Positions 19,210 to 27,164 of a stretch of DNA of 64,000 nucleotides are shown here, piece by piece; the stretch's first letter is position 1; each line of letters opens with the position of its first letter. The DNA is taken from NCBI GenBank assembly GCA_900556625.1, contig USPQ01000001.1, forward strand, positions 1 through 64,000, in the 5' to 3' direction. The notes beneath the pieces were generated by a model, which was not told the DNA's origin, made no database searches, and saw nothing but the letters and a program-made list of their open reading frames with translations. The stretch comes from an uncultured Bacteroides sp. (lineage in GTDB: Bacteria > Bacteroidota > Bacteroidia > Bacteroidales > Bacteroidaceae). Both the position numbers and the translations under genes were made by a program.

Positions 19210-19305
19210 GATATTTCGCCTCAATATATAACACCGATCCTGTGGTTATTATCTATATTCCACCCAAAAACTCCTCTCTAGAATCGTATTGTTTCTTTTT
19301 TTTAG

Positions 19306-19313
19306 TAACTTTG
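19306..19313 (+). promoter_or_regulatory. -7 promoter element upstream of the XRE-type gene
   Basis: TAACTTTG on the plus strand, a perfect TAnnTTTG, predicts a transcript start near 19320, 340 bases before the next gene. The -33 box is poor (a TTG at 19289 with a short spacer). Confidence 0.55.
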
Positions 19314-19314
19314 C

Positions 19315-19353
19315 AAAGCTGTGAAGAATAGAGATTCTATATCGCAGCTTTTT
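19315..19353 (+). terminator. Terminator-like hairpin directly at the predicted transcript start
   Basis: AAAGCTGTGA (19315-19324) pairs with TCGCAGCTTT (19342-19351, one G-U), then after a 3-base bulge AGAAT pairs with ATTCT round an AGAG loop. Five T follow the core stem (19349-19353). It looks like an intrinsic terminator but lies within a few bases of the predicted start, so it could attenuate the leader or protect its 5' end. Confidence 0.55.
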
Positions 19354-19381
19354 ACATGTTAAAAAGAGAAAGCGTTTATGC

Positions 19382-19580
19382 TTTTATCCTAAATATCAAA
19401 AGATCGCCAATTTTTTAACAGAAAGGATAAAACAATACGACGTTCTCGCTTTGTTTTGTAGGCTCGTGGCGTCTTGTCACATTCCTATAATTCAGGCGTG
19501 GAGGGGAGTGTGTTTACTTTCTGTAGGGCGTTTGGCGATGCCTTGATATTGGTGGCACAATGAAGTTCTCCACGCTTTTT
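19382..19580 (+). ncRNA. Possible structured leader or independent non-coding RNA
   Basis: The 19174-19662 gap holds no convincing gene on either strand but has ordered dyads. TTTTATCCT (19382-19390) pairs with AGGATAAAA (19424-19432). GCGTGGAG (19496-19503) pairs with CTCCACGC (19568-19575) and is followed at once by five T. Small hairpins lie inside the closed domain, for example ATTG/CAAT at 19548-19561. The arrangement suggests a folded RNA ending near 19580, either a leader of the XRE gene or a separate small RNA. I could not match it to a known RNA family, and the boundaries are approximate. Confidence 0.35.
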
Positions 19581-19662
19581 ATGTCCTTTTCCATAAGGCC
19601 TCTTTTTTAAGTAATCCATCTGAGGAGAACCGGATATACGATTAATCTTAAATGAATATAAG

Positions 19663-19983
19663 ATGAAAAAGGATGTGCATATAGGGAAGCTTATTAAACT
19701 AAAGTTATCGGAAAGTAACTTATCCATAGCTGATTTTGCAGAAGCAATTCACAAAACCCGCACCACAGTTTATGACATATTCAACCGGAAGAGTATCGAC
19801 ATCGACCTACTAGTCACCATATCTGAAGTGCTGCAATTCGATTTCATCTCTTATGCTTATAGCAACCGGTCTGAAACATCCTCTCCCGGCACATCCAATA
19901 GCTATCTCATCGTTAAAGTGGTGAAGGAATGCGAATTAGAAAAAGAAGAACCTATTTTATTCCGATGCAAATTAAAAACGTAG
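19663..19983 (+). CDS. Small XRE-type helix-turn-helix protein
   Basis: A 106-residue protein with an N-terminal lambda-repressor-like helix-turn-helix at about residues 8-66: IGKLIKLKLSESNLSIADFA, then EAIHKTRTTVYDIFNRKS, IDIDLLVTISEVLQ and FDFISYAY. The C-terminal 40 residues (NSYLIVKVVKECELEKE...) form a short beta/charged tail without a recognised fold. It probably binds DNA as a dimer. It lies alone: a long structured non-coding stretch precedes it and a small hairpin with T-tract follows, while the next gene has its own promoter. Nothing marks it as a phage or plasmid repressor. The target is unknown; autoregulation is a fair guess. Confidence 0.75.
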   Translation: MKKDVHIGKLIKLKLSESNLSIADFAEAIHKTRTTVYDIFNRKSIDIDLLVTISEVLQFDFISYAYSNRSETSSPGTSNSYLIVKVVKECELEKEEPILFRCKLKT

Positions 19984-20000
19984 CAATTTATTGACGCTAC

Positions 20001-20024
20001 CTGTCAGTTCTTTCGACAGATTTT
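20001..20024 (+). terminator. Weak intrinsic terminator after the XRE-type gene
   Basis: CTGTC (20001-20005) pairs with GACAG (20015-20019) round a 9-base loop, followed by ATTTT. The stem is only 5 bp, but it lies just after the stop codon and just before a new promoter. Confidence 0.4.
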
Positions 20025-20049
20025 CAAATCTCCATATCATTTACTCGTC

Positions 20050-20057
20050 TATATTTG
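20050..20057 (+). promoter_or_regulatory. -7 promoter element for the SPFH/YidD cluster
   Basis: TATATTTG matches TAnnTTTG; transcription should start near 20064, about 30 bases before the first ATG of the five-gene cluster. A T-rich stretch near 20021 is the only candidate -33 region. Confidence 0.6.
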
Positions 20058-20092
20058 CATTCATTATTAATCTTATATAAAATAAACATATT

Positions 20093-20773
20093 ATGATTGG
20101 AGTTATTATTGTACTGCTTATCGTTGCCTATGTTGCTTATAAGTTTTTGGGGAACAACGACAATGATTACGTGAAACAACGTATTAAAGGAAGAAATGAG
20201 AATCAGAAAAAAGTAATCCGTTATTTCTGTAATGATGACGGCTGTTTCTCTAAAAGAATGAAAGATGAAGAATATGATGCGATGGTACGCAATGTATTGA
20301 ACAGCATGGACTTCAAACAAAAAGCGCTAAACAAGATCGGTTTGGATGAAAGCGAAGTAAACGAGATCGAGCCGGTCCATTTCGAAGGATGGGTGTTTGG
20401 AAAGAAAGCATATGCACGCTTAGGCAAAGACAATATTTACCGCAGCTCAGCCTATCAGGTTTCCTGGTTATTCTTCAGTGCCAATCAGGTATATTTATAC
20501 CAGTACACATTCAATATGGATGAAGACGGCAAAAAAGAAGCGACAGAAGAATATTTCTACAAAGACATCACTAACTTCTCTACTTCATCAGACACAGAAG
20601 AAACGCCACAATACGACCCGAAACAAAAGAAAAATATACTTATCAACGTGGACAGCAACCGCTTTGCACTGACTGTTCCGGGTGACAAGTTCTACTGCTC
20701 TATGGAACAGAACGATTATACAGAAAGGGCTATTCAAGGCATGAAGGCTAAACTTAGAGAGAAGAAAGCCTGA
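20093..20773 (+). CDS. Single-TM-anchored protein of unknown function, first gene of the SPFH cluster
   Basis: A 226-residue protein I do not recognise. Residues 1-19 (MIGVIIVLLIVAYVAYKFL) are one membrane anchor with no cleavage site; the rest is soluble, charged and probably cytoplasmic. The middle has a run typical of a small alpha/beta domain (residues about 95-155, with EGWVFGKKAYARLGKD and YLYQYTFNMDEDGKKEATEE), and the last third is rich in Lys and Glu. No catalytic motif is visible. It starts about 30 bases after its own -7 element and precedes yidD by 21 bases, so it is probably the lead gene of the cluster. A role at the cytoplasmic face of the membrane is inferred from the anchor and neighbours. 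Confidence 0.7.
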   Translation: MIGVIIVLLIVAYVAYKFLGNNDNDYVKQRIKGRNENQKKVIRYFCNDDGCFSKRMKDEEYDAMVRNVLNSMDFKQKALNKIGLDESEVNEIEPVHFEGWVFGKKAYARLGKDNIYRSSAYQVSWLFFSANQVYLYQYTFNMDEDGKKEATEEYFYKDITNFSTSSDTEETPQYDPKQKKNILINVDSNRFALTVPGDKFYCSMEQNDYTERAIQGMKAKLREKKA

Positions 20774-20794
20774 GATGTTTTAATAGATAAGTGA

Positions 20795-21220
20795 GTGACA
20801 GAAAAGTGCCTGCTCTCTAAAGAGCAAAAAGAAGCGAGAGAATACTGCCTCTTTCGTCCGTTGGAACGCCCGAAACTTAAATGGAGCAAAGTATTGGGCA
20901 TTCTGATCGGAGTTGAAATTCTGGTAAGTTCTCTATCATATGCGCTATCTTTATGGAGGGGTACTTTTCTTATTTATTATATTCCGGGCAACTTATTATG
21001 TTTCATTTCCACCGGAAAACAAATACTCATAGGCATAGTTAAGTTATATCAACGCTATGCACCCGAAGAAACAAGAAGAAAATGCCTTTATAAACCGACC
21101 TGCTCTGAATACGCCATCCTCGCATTGAAAAAGTATGGTCTTGTAAAAGGACTATACAAAATCTACATCCGTTTATTCAAGACATGTCGGGGAATAGAAT
21201 ACGGCATTGATTATCCATAA
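20795..21220 (+). CDS. yidD: YidD-family membrane protein insertion efficiency factor
   Basis: A 141-residue protein with the YidD core at residues about 78-141: IVKLYQRYAPEETRRKCLYK, PTCSEYAILALKKYG, GLYKIYIRLFKTCRG. YidD aids YidC-dependent membrane insertion and is usually about 70-90 residues; this one has an extra N-terminal 75 residues including two hydrophobic stretches (about 30-50 and 54-75). The start is a GTG at 20795, since no ATG exists before the conserved core. YidD normally lies in the rpmH-rnpA-yidC region; here it lies between an anchored unknown protein and an SPFH protein, so it may be a specialised paralogue. Confidence 0.85.
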   Translation: MTEKCLLSKEQKEAREYCLFRPLERPKLKWSKVLGILIGVEILVSSLSYALSLWRGTFLIYYIPGNLLCFISTGKQILIGIVKLYQRYAPEETRRKCLYKPTCSEYAILALKKYGLVKGLYKIYIRLFKTCRGIEYGIDYP

Positions 21221-21240
21221 ACTAATACCTAAATTCATAT

Positions 21241-22461
21241 ATGGGATTCTTTAATAAACAACGAACAGACGGCCGGACATACGACGGTCAGGGGGAAGAA
21301 CGAAAAGGATTTATCGATCGTATTTCATTCAATGGAGAAGCAGAAGACATTGTATGGAAGTTCCCGTACGATAATCTTTCCATTGGCACACAATTGATTG
21401 TCAATCACAGTCAGGAAGCAATATTCTTGCGTGGTGGTGCGGTATGTGATATTTTTGGCGAAGGTACACATACGCTATCAACCAATAATATTCCGGTTCT
21501 CCAAAAATTAATTAATCTACCCTTTGGAGGCAGAACTCCTTTTACAGCAGAAGTCTATTTCGTCAGCAAAACCGTACGTCGTAATCTCAAATTCGGAACA
21601 ATCAACGCTGTTCCTGTACGCGACCCGCTTTACAGTATCCCCATTCCCGTACGAGCTTTCGGTGAATACGGTATCCGAGTCGTGGACGCTTCAATGTTAT
21701 TAGGCGAATTGGTCGGTACACTTCATACATTCGACACGGAAAGTATCATAGAGCAATTTAAGTCTGTCGTTTTGCAGCAATTAAACGCCAGTTTCGGACA
21801 GTTCGTCAAACAGGAAAGAATCTCCGTAGTAGACTTGCCGGCTTACTCTCCGCAAATGGCACAATACTTACAAAACTGTCTGAAGAGTGAATTTGCGAGG
21901 TATGGCATCAGTCTGGAAAACTTTAATCTGGCCAGTATCAATTATGATGAAGGCCATCCGAATGTCCAAAAAGTACTCGAAGCACAAGCCAATGCCGCTG
22001 CAGAAATATTTGAAGCGCAAGGACGTGCGCAACGACGCAACATCGAACAATATACTTTCCAGGAAGAACGTCAGTTTGATGTCATGGAGACCGCTGCCGG
22101 TAATGAAGGAGGAAGCGGGCAAATGATGGGCGCCGGTATGGGGCTAGGTATGGGAGTAGGTATCGGAGGGGCATTCGGAACTCAGATGGGTAACATTGCC
22201 GGAGTGATGACCAGCCAACAGCCGTCTTCTGCCGCAACTCCGCCTCCACCACCTATGCCTGTAACGTATCATGTTCTGGTCAATAACGTACAACAAGGAC
22301 CTTACGATCTCCCCACATTACAACAAATGGCACAGAACGGAACGCTTACACGTGATACTTACGTATGGAAAAACGGAATGCCGCAATGGACTAAAGCAGG
22401 CGAAAGTACCGAACTGCAATCATTATTCAGCGCAGTTCCCCCTCCTCCACCCATTTTATAA
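21241..22461 (+). CDS. SPFH-domain protein with C-terminal GYF_2 domain
   Basis: A 406-residue protein. Residues about 30-265 are an SPFH (YdjI-like) domain: GTQLIVNHSQEAIFLRGGAV, GEGTHTLSTNNIPVLQ, and the helical QANAAAEIFEAQGRAQRRN region. A Gly/Met-rich hydrophobic linker follows (residues about 295-325). The C-terminus is a GYF_2 domain (YHVLVNNVQQGPYDLPTLQQ, YVWKNGMPQWTKAGE) flanked on both sides by PPPPP tracts. In Bacillus subtilis the YdjI-type SPFH protein recruits a PspA homologue during membrane stress. GYF domains bind proline-rich peptides, so the flanking tracts may let subunits bind one another (inference). It sits 20 bases after yidD. Confidence 0.85.
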   Translation: MGFFNKQRTDGRTYDGQGEERKGFIDRISFNGEAEDIVWKFPYDNLSIGTQLIVNHSQEAIFLRGGAVCDIFGEGTHTLSTNNIPVLQKLINLPFGGRTPFTAEVYFVSKTVRRNLKFGTINAVPVRDPLYSIPIPVRAFGEYGIRVVDASMLLGELVGTLHTFDTESIIEQFKSVVLQQLNASFGQFVKQERISVVDLPAYSPQMAQYLQNCLKSEFARYGISLENFNLASINYDEGHPNVQKVLEAQANAAAEIFEAQGRAQRRNIEQYTFQEERQFDVMETAAGNEGGSGQMMGAGMGLGMGVGIGGAFGTQMGNIAGVMTSQQPSSAATPPPPPMPVTYHVLVNNVQQGPYDLPTLQQMAQNGTLTRDTYVWKNGMPQWTKAGESTELQSLFSAVPPPPPIL

Positions 22462-22483
22462 TCACCCTTAATAAAATCAGGAT

Positions 22484-23239
22484 ATGGCAAATTCCAGAAT
22501 ATCTTTTGTATCCAATATTCTTATTCCCATCTTGACGGGTATCATAACGTTAGTATTATTCCTTTTATTCCGCCCGGAAAATGCCGGAGCTTTGTTCTAC
22601 ACCAATATGATATATACGTTACTACTGGAAGGCTTTTTATTCGGCTTTTTGAGTCTGCTACAAAAAGAGAGCAAGAATATTTCAGGAGCATTTTACAGCA
22701 TTATCAGCGTCGGTGCAATCTACTATATCATATTCGGTAGTGGTTGGATGATAGCTTACTCATTGCTTCTGACCGCTATACTCTCATACAAAGTATATAT
22801 CGCGGTTCATAGTATCATATTCTTGTTATTTATAATCGTAGGCTCAATAGTCACTCGGACCGATAATAGCTATCACGAAAAGACGGAAGAGCAGACGCAA
22901 CAGATGAGAAGTATCCGGTTCTACACCGAAAAGATGAACCAATTAGCTTCCAAGTATTTGCAACAAGGGATTGATAAAGATACAGACCTTTCACAATGGG
23001 ACGGATACAAGGTTCTCGGAACACTCATTACAAAGATAAATCACCTCACTCCTTCCATCTTCCGTAATGATATGGCAGTCAAACAGCTAAGCAATATGCT
23101 GGAAAATTGCGAAAAGATTGTTGCTGAGATGGAAGAAGTACCTGATTCGGATTTGAATATGATTGACCGTAAAATGAAACGATTCGCTTCAAATGCAATA
23201 GATGAAATAACGCTGTTGCGCAATCTGTCGCGAGGATAA
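22484..23239 (+). CDS. Four-TM membrane protein with cytoplasmic helical tail, unknown function
   Basis: A 251-residue protein without recognised family. Four hydrophobic helices lie at about residues 9-28, 36-58, 70-97 and 101-122 (for example LIPILTGIITLVLFLLF). The remaining 130 residues are hydrophilic and largely helical, with a likely coiled-coil part at about 128-165 and 195-250 (NMLENCEKIVAEMEEVPD, NAIDEITLLRNLSRG). The tail probably faces the cytoplasm. It follows the SPFH gene by 22 bases and precedes the zinc-ribbon gene by 34, so all are likely co-transcribed. It may be the membrane anchor of the SPFH assembly (inference). Confidence 0.7.
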   Translation: MANSRISFVSNILIPILTGIITLVLFLLFRPENAGALFYTNMIYTLLLEGFLFGFLSLLQKESKNISGAFYSIISVGAIYYIIFGSGWMIAYSLLLTAILSYKVYIAVHSIIFLLFIIVGSIVTRTDNSYHEKTEEQTQQMRSIRFYTEKMNQLASKYLQQGIDKDTDLSQWDGYKVLGTLITKINHLTPSIFRNDMAVKQLSNMLENCEKIVAEMEEVPDSDLNMIDRKMKRFASNAIDEITLLRNLSRG

Positions 23240-23273
23240 ATCACAGAATAACATTATAGATAAAACAATAATC

Positions 23274-23852
23274 ATGGAAATAATATCACTTTCATGCCCC
23301 AATTGCGGAGCTCCCGTATCTACCCGGCAGAATAACTGCGAGTACTGTCAAAGCCCGGTTATCATCACCTCTTTTACGAACATTGCAGATATGCCTCTGC
23401 CGCAAATCAGCAAGTACGCAGACTCATACAAGAAAACATTGGCAGAGAATCCGGACAGCCAGGACCTGAATCTGTCTATCGGCATCTGCTACCTGAGGCT
23501 GAAGATGTACGAAAAGGCATCTGCCTCATTCGAAAAAGCGATGGAAGATAACTTTGATAATCCCGAACCATTCTTTCTGGCAGCAGTTTCATTGTTACGA
23601 GGAAAAAAACCGTTTGTCACTCTCCGCCCGGTAATCGACAAAATAGAAGAATATCTGAATGCCGCAGTTATGATTGAACCGCGAGCAGTTTTCTATTATT
23701 TCATGTCGTATATCAAACAGGATTATTATAACCGGAAATTTTTCAAGACATCACCCACCAGCGAGGAATTGTATGCCACAGCTATCCAATATGGATTGAC
23801 AGAGACCGATATCCAGTCTTTCCATTCTATGATCGGTATGCCACGCCCCTAA
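23274..23852 (+). CDS. Zinc-ribbon and TPR-like protein, last gene of the SPFH cluster
   Basis: A 192-residue soluble protein. It opens with a zinc ribbon: CPNCG (Cys9, Cys12) and CEYCQ (Cys23, Cys26). Residues about 50-145 form TPR-like helices (DLNLSIGICYLRLKMYEKAS, ASFEKAMEDNFDNPEPFFLA). No enzyme motif is present, so it looks like an adaptor. In Bacillus, YdjI-type SPFH proteins also occur with zinc-ribbon partners, which supports a functional link here. Its stop codon overlaps that of pgeF on the other strand by 3-4 bases, so the two transcription units collide end to end. Confidence 0.7.
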   Translation: MEIISLSCPNCGAPVSTRQNNCEYCQSPVIITSFTNIADMPLPQISKYADSYKKTLAENPDSQDLNLSIGICYLRLKMYEKASASFEKAMEDNFDNPEPFFLAAVSLLRGKKPFVTLRPVIDKIEEYLNAAVMIEPRAVFYYFMSYIKQDYYNRKFFKTSPTSEELYATAIQYGLTETDIQSFHSMIGMPRP

Positions 23853-24670
23853 CCGCCGGAAGAGGTCAACATGATTCCGGACAAAATACGTCCGGAACGA
23901 ATCCCTAAACGACGGGCGGAGAAGAACTCGTCACAATGGGTATAAGTGCAGATACCGGACAGTTCTATCTGACTGTCGGGAACGCCAAACGATAATAACT
24001 GTATCCGGTTAGCCTCCCACAAATCCAAATGATGTTTTCCGGTTTGCCCGTTCCACGTCGAAATACGGAGCATATCAAAATCTTGTTCTTTGAATGCTTC
24101 GTATACTTCTTCACCCACTTCAAAAGACTCCAATGAGATACTCGGACCTATGCAGGCTATAACATCCTTACCTTCCGTTCCGAAAATACAGTGCATTTTC
24201 TCTAAAGTACCGCGAAGGATATGTGCCACTGTTCCCCGCCATCCGGCATGCACCGCCGCAATGGCTTGATGAGTGCGGTCATACATCAAGACAGGCACAC
24301 AGTCCGCCGTAGAAATACAGATGCAATATCCGGGTTCGGAAGTTATCAGCGCATCGATTCCATACAACGATTTTTCTTTCTGTTCCGGAGATAATCCGGT
24401 AAAAGTGTCCTCAATATGCAAAATCTCCGTACCATGTGTTTGCACAGGGACTACCAGCTCAACAAGAGACTGTGGCAATGCTTCCAAAAGTAGCTTTCTG
24501 TTAAGCCACACCCGTTCCGGTTCGTCCCCACTGTAATGCGAACAGTTGAAAGACGCATAAGCCCCTTCACTGTACCCTCCCCACCGGGTAGTTACAAAAT
24601 GAGAAATGTTGGAATATGAGCTTAGCGACTCACATCCCAACATTCTTTTATCTTCTGTGAGTGAAATCAT
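23849..24670 (-). CDS. pgeF: PgeF/YfiH-family purine nucleoside phosphorylase (former polyphenol oxidase family)
   Basis: About 273 residues. Family signatures: [14 protein letters not shown] start ([20 protein letters not shown]), [24 protein letters not shown] with the metal-binding Cys, [14 protein letters not shown] with the metal-binding His, [16 protein letters not shown] and a C-terminal [14 protein letters not shown]. The family is now linked to adenosine/inosine phosphorolysis and to peptidoglycan editing. The ATG at 24670 is chosen over the one at 24682 because it overlaps the obg stop as ATGA, a typical translational coupling. It closes the hpt-adk-obg-pgeF operon. Confidence 0.9.
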   Translation of the reverse strand: MISLTEDKRMLGCESLSSYSNISHFVTTRWGGYSEGAYASFNCSHYSGDEPERVWLNRKLLLEALPQSLVELVVPVQTHGTEILHIEDTFTGLSPEQKEKSLYGIDALITSEPGYCICISTADCVPVLMYDRTHQAIAAVHAGWRGTVAHILRGTLEKMHCIFGTEGKDVIACIGPSISLESFEVGEEVYEAFKEQDFDMLRISTWNGQTGKHHLDLWEANRIQLLSFGVPDSQIELSGICTYTHCDEFFSARRLGIRSGRILSGIMLTSSGG

Positions 24671-25830
24671 TTTTCTTCCCAATCTTCTTCTTCGTACTCA
24701 TAGTCGATGTCCTCGTCATCATCCGCATCTTCCTCATATTCATAAACGATGTCTTCATCCTCGCCCATGTCTTTGAGTTCCTGTTGCAAGCGGGTCACGT
24801 CTTTCGGACGGTGGACAATCGCCTCTATCTTGTTACTCTCCTTATTCAGTTCTTCCCAAAGGATGTCTTTCAACACCGAGATTCCCAAACCGGAAACAGA
24901 AGAGATGAATACGTGCGGTATGCCTTCGGGCAATGTAGGCTCGATTTCGTCCATCAGTTCCTGATCGAGCATATCGCTCTTGGTAATTGCCAACACCCGT
25001 TGTTTGTCCAGCATTTCAGGATTGAATGTACGCAGTTCGTTCAGCAAGATATCATATTCTTTACGGATATCATCACTGTCCGCCGGAACCATAAACAACA
25101 ACAAGGAGTTGCGTTCGATATGACGCAGGAAACGGAGTCCCAAACCTTTACCTTGACTGGCTCCCTCGATAATTCCAGGAATGTCCGCCATTACAAAAGA
25201 TTTCCCATCATGATAGGAAACGATACCCAGATTCGGTTCGAGTGTCGTAAACGGATAATCGGCAATCTTCGGTTTGGCAGCCGAAATGGAAGAAAGCAAG
25301 GTAGACTTTCCCGCATTCGGGAATCCTACCAGACCAACGTCGGCAAGTAGTTTCAGCTCCATGATAACAGTCATTTCCTGCATCGGTTCTCCCGGCTGCG
25401 CAAAACGCGGAGCCTGGCGGGTTGCCGTCTTGAAATGCCAGTTACCTTGACCGCCGCGACCACCTTTAAGCAGAATCACTTCCTGCCCGTCTTCAGTCAC
25501 ATCACAAATGTACTCTCCGGTTTCGGCATTGTAAACAACCGTTCCGCAAGGTACTTCAATTACCTTATCCTCGCCGTCTTTGCCGAAACTACGTCCTTTA
25601 CTTCCCGACTCTCCATGACCTGCCATCGCATGACGGTCAAACTTCAAGTGTAGCAAAGTCCAGTAATTACGGTTGCCGCGCAAGATGATATGGCCTCCTC
25701 TTCCGCCATCGCCCCCATCGGGACCTCCGTTAGGACAATATTTCTCGCGCCTCATGTGCGTAGAGCCTCTTCCGCCCTTACCCGAGCGACAGTATATCTT
25801 TACGTAATCAACAAAATTCGATTCAGCCAC
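24667..25830 (-). CDS. obg: GTPase Obg, ribosome assembly
   Basis: A 387-residue Obg/CgtA GTPase involved in large-subunit maturation and stress control. The Gly-rich Obg fold covers residues about 1-158 ([37 protein letters not shown]). The G domain follows with GFPNAGKST (G1), DYPFTT (G2), DIPGI (G3) and TKSD (G4). The last 30 residues are an almost wholly acidic tail of Asp, Glu and Tyr; such tails vary between species. It is preceded by adk (44 bp) and overlaps pgeF by 4 bases. Confidence 0.97.
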   Translation of the reverse strand: MAESNFVDYVKIYCRSGKGGRGSTHMRREKYCPNGGPDGGDGGRGGHIILRGNRNYWTLLHLKFDRHAMAGHGESGSKGRSFGKDGEDKVIEVPCGTVVYNAETGEYICDVTEDGQEVILLKGGRGGQGNWHFKTATRQAPRFAQPGEPMQEMTVIMELKLLADVGLVGFPNAGKSTLLSSISAAKPKIADYPFTTLEPNLGIVSYHDGKSFVMADIPGIIEGASQGKGLGLRFLRHIERNSLLLFMVPADSDDIRKEYDILLNELRTFNPEMLDKQRVLAITKSDMLDQELMDEIEPTLPEGIPHVFISSVSGLGISVLKDILWEELNKESNKIEAIVHRPKDVTRLQQELKDMGEDEDIVYEYEEDADDDEDIDYEYEEEDWEEK

Positions 25831-25874
25831 GTTGGTTAATGATTAATTGGTTAGTGATTTATATTTAAAGAAGA

Positions 25875-26444
25875 CTACAGTCCGTCCACCGCTTCACAGA
25901 TATCCGCAAAGATACCTTCCATAGTGCCCAGACCGTTGATGTGTTGGTATTTCTTTTCGTTCTTGTACCAGTCAATCAACGGAGCAGTCTGCGAGTGATA
26001 TACGTGCAGACGTTTCTTGATCGTCTCTTCATTGTCGTCAGCACGGCCGGAGTCCTTACCGCGTTTGATAAGACGTACCATCAGTTCATCCTCTGGAACA
26101 TCCAAATCGAGCATTACAGAAACATCCTGTCCTCTTTCCGCCAACATTTTCTTTAATGCTTCCGCCTGTGCAATTGTTCTTGGGAAACCATCGAAAATTA
26201 CACCTTTGCTATCTTTAAAGCTATCAAATACGCTTGCCAGAATATCAATCATCAATTCGTCGGGAATCAATTGGCCTTGATCGATATAACCTTTAGCCGT
26301 TTTACCTAGTTCTGTGCCGTTCTTGATTTCAGCACGCAATACATCTCCGGTTGAGATGTGATTGATTCCATACTTTTCTACAATACGTTCGCTCTGCGTC
26401 CCTTTGCCGGAACCCGGAGCACCGAAAATTACAATGTTCAACAT
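25875..26444 (-). CDS. adk: Adenylate kinase
   Basis: A 189-residue kinase that interconverts ATP + AMP and 2 ADP. The P-loop GAPGSGKGTQ starts at residue 8; ISTGDVLRAEI is the AMP-binding helix; GVIFDGFPRTIAQAEAL carries the FDGFPR signature; LIKRGKDSGRADDNEET contains the short lid and catalytic Arg. The length shows the short-lid form without zinc-binding Cys. It lies 33 bp after hpt and 44 bp before obg in a purine/ribosome-linked operon. Confidence 0.97.
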   Translation of the reverse strand: MLNIVIFGAPGSGKGTQSERIVEKYGINHISTGDVLRAEIKNGTELGKTAKGYIDQGQLIPDELMIDILASVFDSFKDSKGVIFDGFPRTIAQAEALKKMLAERGQDVSVMLDLDVPEDELMVRLIKRGKDSGRADDNEETIKKRLHVYHSQTAPLIDWYKNEKKYQHINGLGTMEGIFADICEAVDGL

Positions 26445-26477
26445 CTTTTTTACCTAAAAATTAATTTGTATTTGAAT

Positions 26478-27014
26478 TTAGTCTACTACTGTATAAATGT
26501 CGGGATAGTTACGTCCGAAGCCGTCATAGTCCAGACCGTATCCCACGATAAAGTCATTCGGTATCTCCATCGCTACATACTCGATGTTGAGGTCTACCTT
26601 CAACTTCTCCGGCTTCACCAGCAGAGAAGCGATGTGAATTTCCTGCGGATTGCGTGTACCTAATGTATCCAGCAGACGTTGCATGGTGAGCCCCGTATCC
26701 ACAATATCTTCTACAATGACAACCGTACGTCCGGCAATGTCTTCATTCAAGCCGATTACCTCTTTGATAACTCCTGTGGAAGTTACTCCCTGATAAGAAG
26801 CCAGCTTCACGAATGAGATCTCACAAGGAATCGTAATATGCTTCAATAGGTCGGCGGTAAACATAAAAGAACCGTTCAACACACTAAGGAAAAGCGGATT
26901 CTTACCTGCCAAATCGCGATTGATTTCGTTCGCTACACGAATCACTTCTTTCTGAATATCCTGTTCCTTAATAGAAACGGTAAACTGTTTGTCTTTTATC
27001 TGAATGGTATCCAT
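26478..27014 (-). CDS. hpt: Hypoxanthine phosphoribosyltransferase
   Basis: A 178-residue type I phosphoribosyltransferase that salvages hypoxanthine (and guanine) with PRPP. The PRPP loop VVIVEDIVDTGLTMQ lies at about residues 104-118; the N-terminal LSVLNGSFMFTADLLKHI and the C-terminal DFIVGYGLDYDGFGRNYPDI (metal/purine contact region) are typical for HPRT. It is first in the operon hpt-adk-obg-pgeF, with a -7 element at 27041-27048 giving a short leader. Confidence 0.95.
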   Translation of the reverse strand: MDTIQIKDKQFTVSIKEQDIQKEVIRVANEINRDLAGKNPLFLSVLNGSFMFTADLLKHITIPCEISFVKLASYQGVTSTGVIKEVIGLNEDIAGRTVVIVEDIVDTGLTMQRLLDTLGTRNPQEIHIASLLVKPEKLKVDLNIEYVAMEIPNDFIVGYGLDYDGFGRNYPDIYTVVD

Positions 27015-27040
27015 AACCGGTTATTTTAAAAAAGTTGTCG

Positions 27041-27048
27041 CAAAAATA
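27041..27048 (-). promoter_or_regulatory. -7 promoter element for the hpt operon
   Basis: TATTTTTG on the minus strand fits TAnnTTTG and lies 27 bases before the hpt ATG. Confidence 0.55.
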
Positions 27049-27100
27049 CAATTTTTATTCTACTTAGTGAAATCTATATAGACGTTTTTATAAGAAGAAA

Positions 27101-27128
27101 AGGAGATGTGTTCTTGCACACACCTCCT
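27101..27128 (-). terminator. Intrinsic terminator of the IPT-lipoprotein gene
   Basis: On the minus strand AGGAG-G-TGTGT pairs with ACACA-T-CTCCT (one mismatch in eleven) round a 6-base loop, followed by TTTTCTTCTT. It lies 36 bases past the stop codon of the upstream gene and ahead of the hpt promoter, separating the two units. Confidence 0.8.
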
Positions 27129-27164
27129 CTCCTACTTGTTATAGTATGAATTCTTTATCTATAG

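Noticed and set aside
19306..19580. Assignment of this stretch as 6S RNA or another known Bacteroidales RNA
   Set aside because: I could not build the long open-bubble hairpin of 6S RNA and recall no matching family; a covariance search would be needed.
19485..19727. Small minus-strand frame in the gap before the XRE-type gene
   Set aside because: It overlaps the XRE start, has no recognisable sequence pattern and no promoter; the stretch looks like structured RNA.
24661..25350. Open frame of 229 codons opposite obg
   Set aside because: It mirrors the conserved G domain and acidic tail of Obg and has no independent signals.
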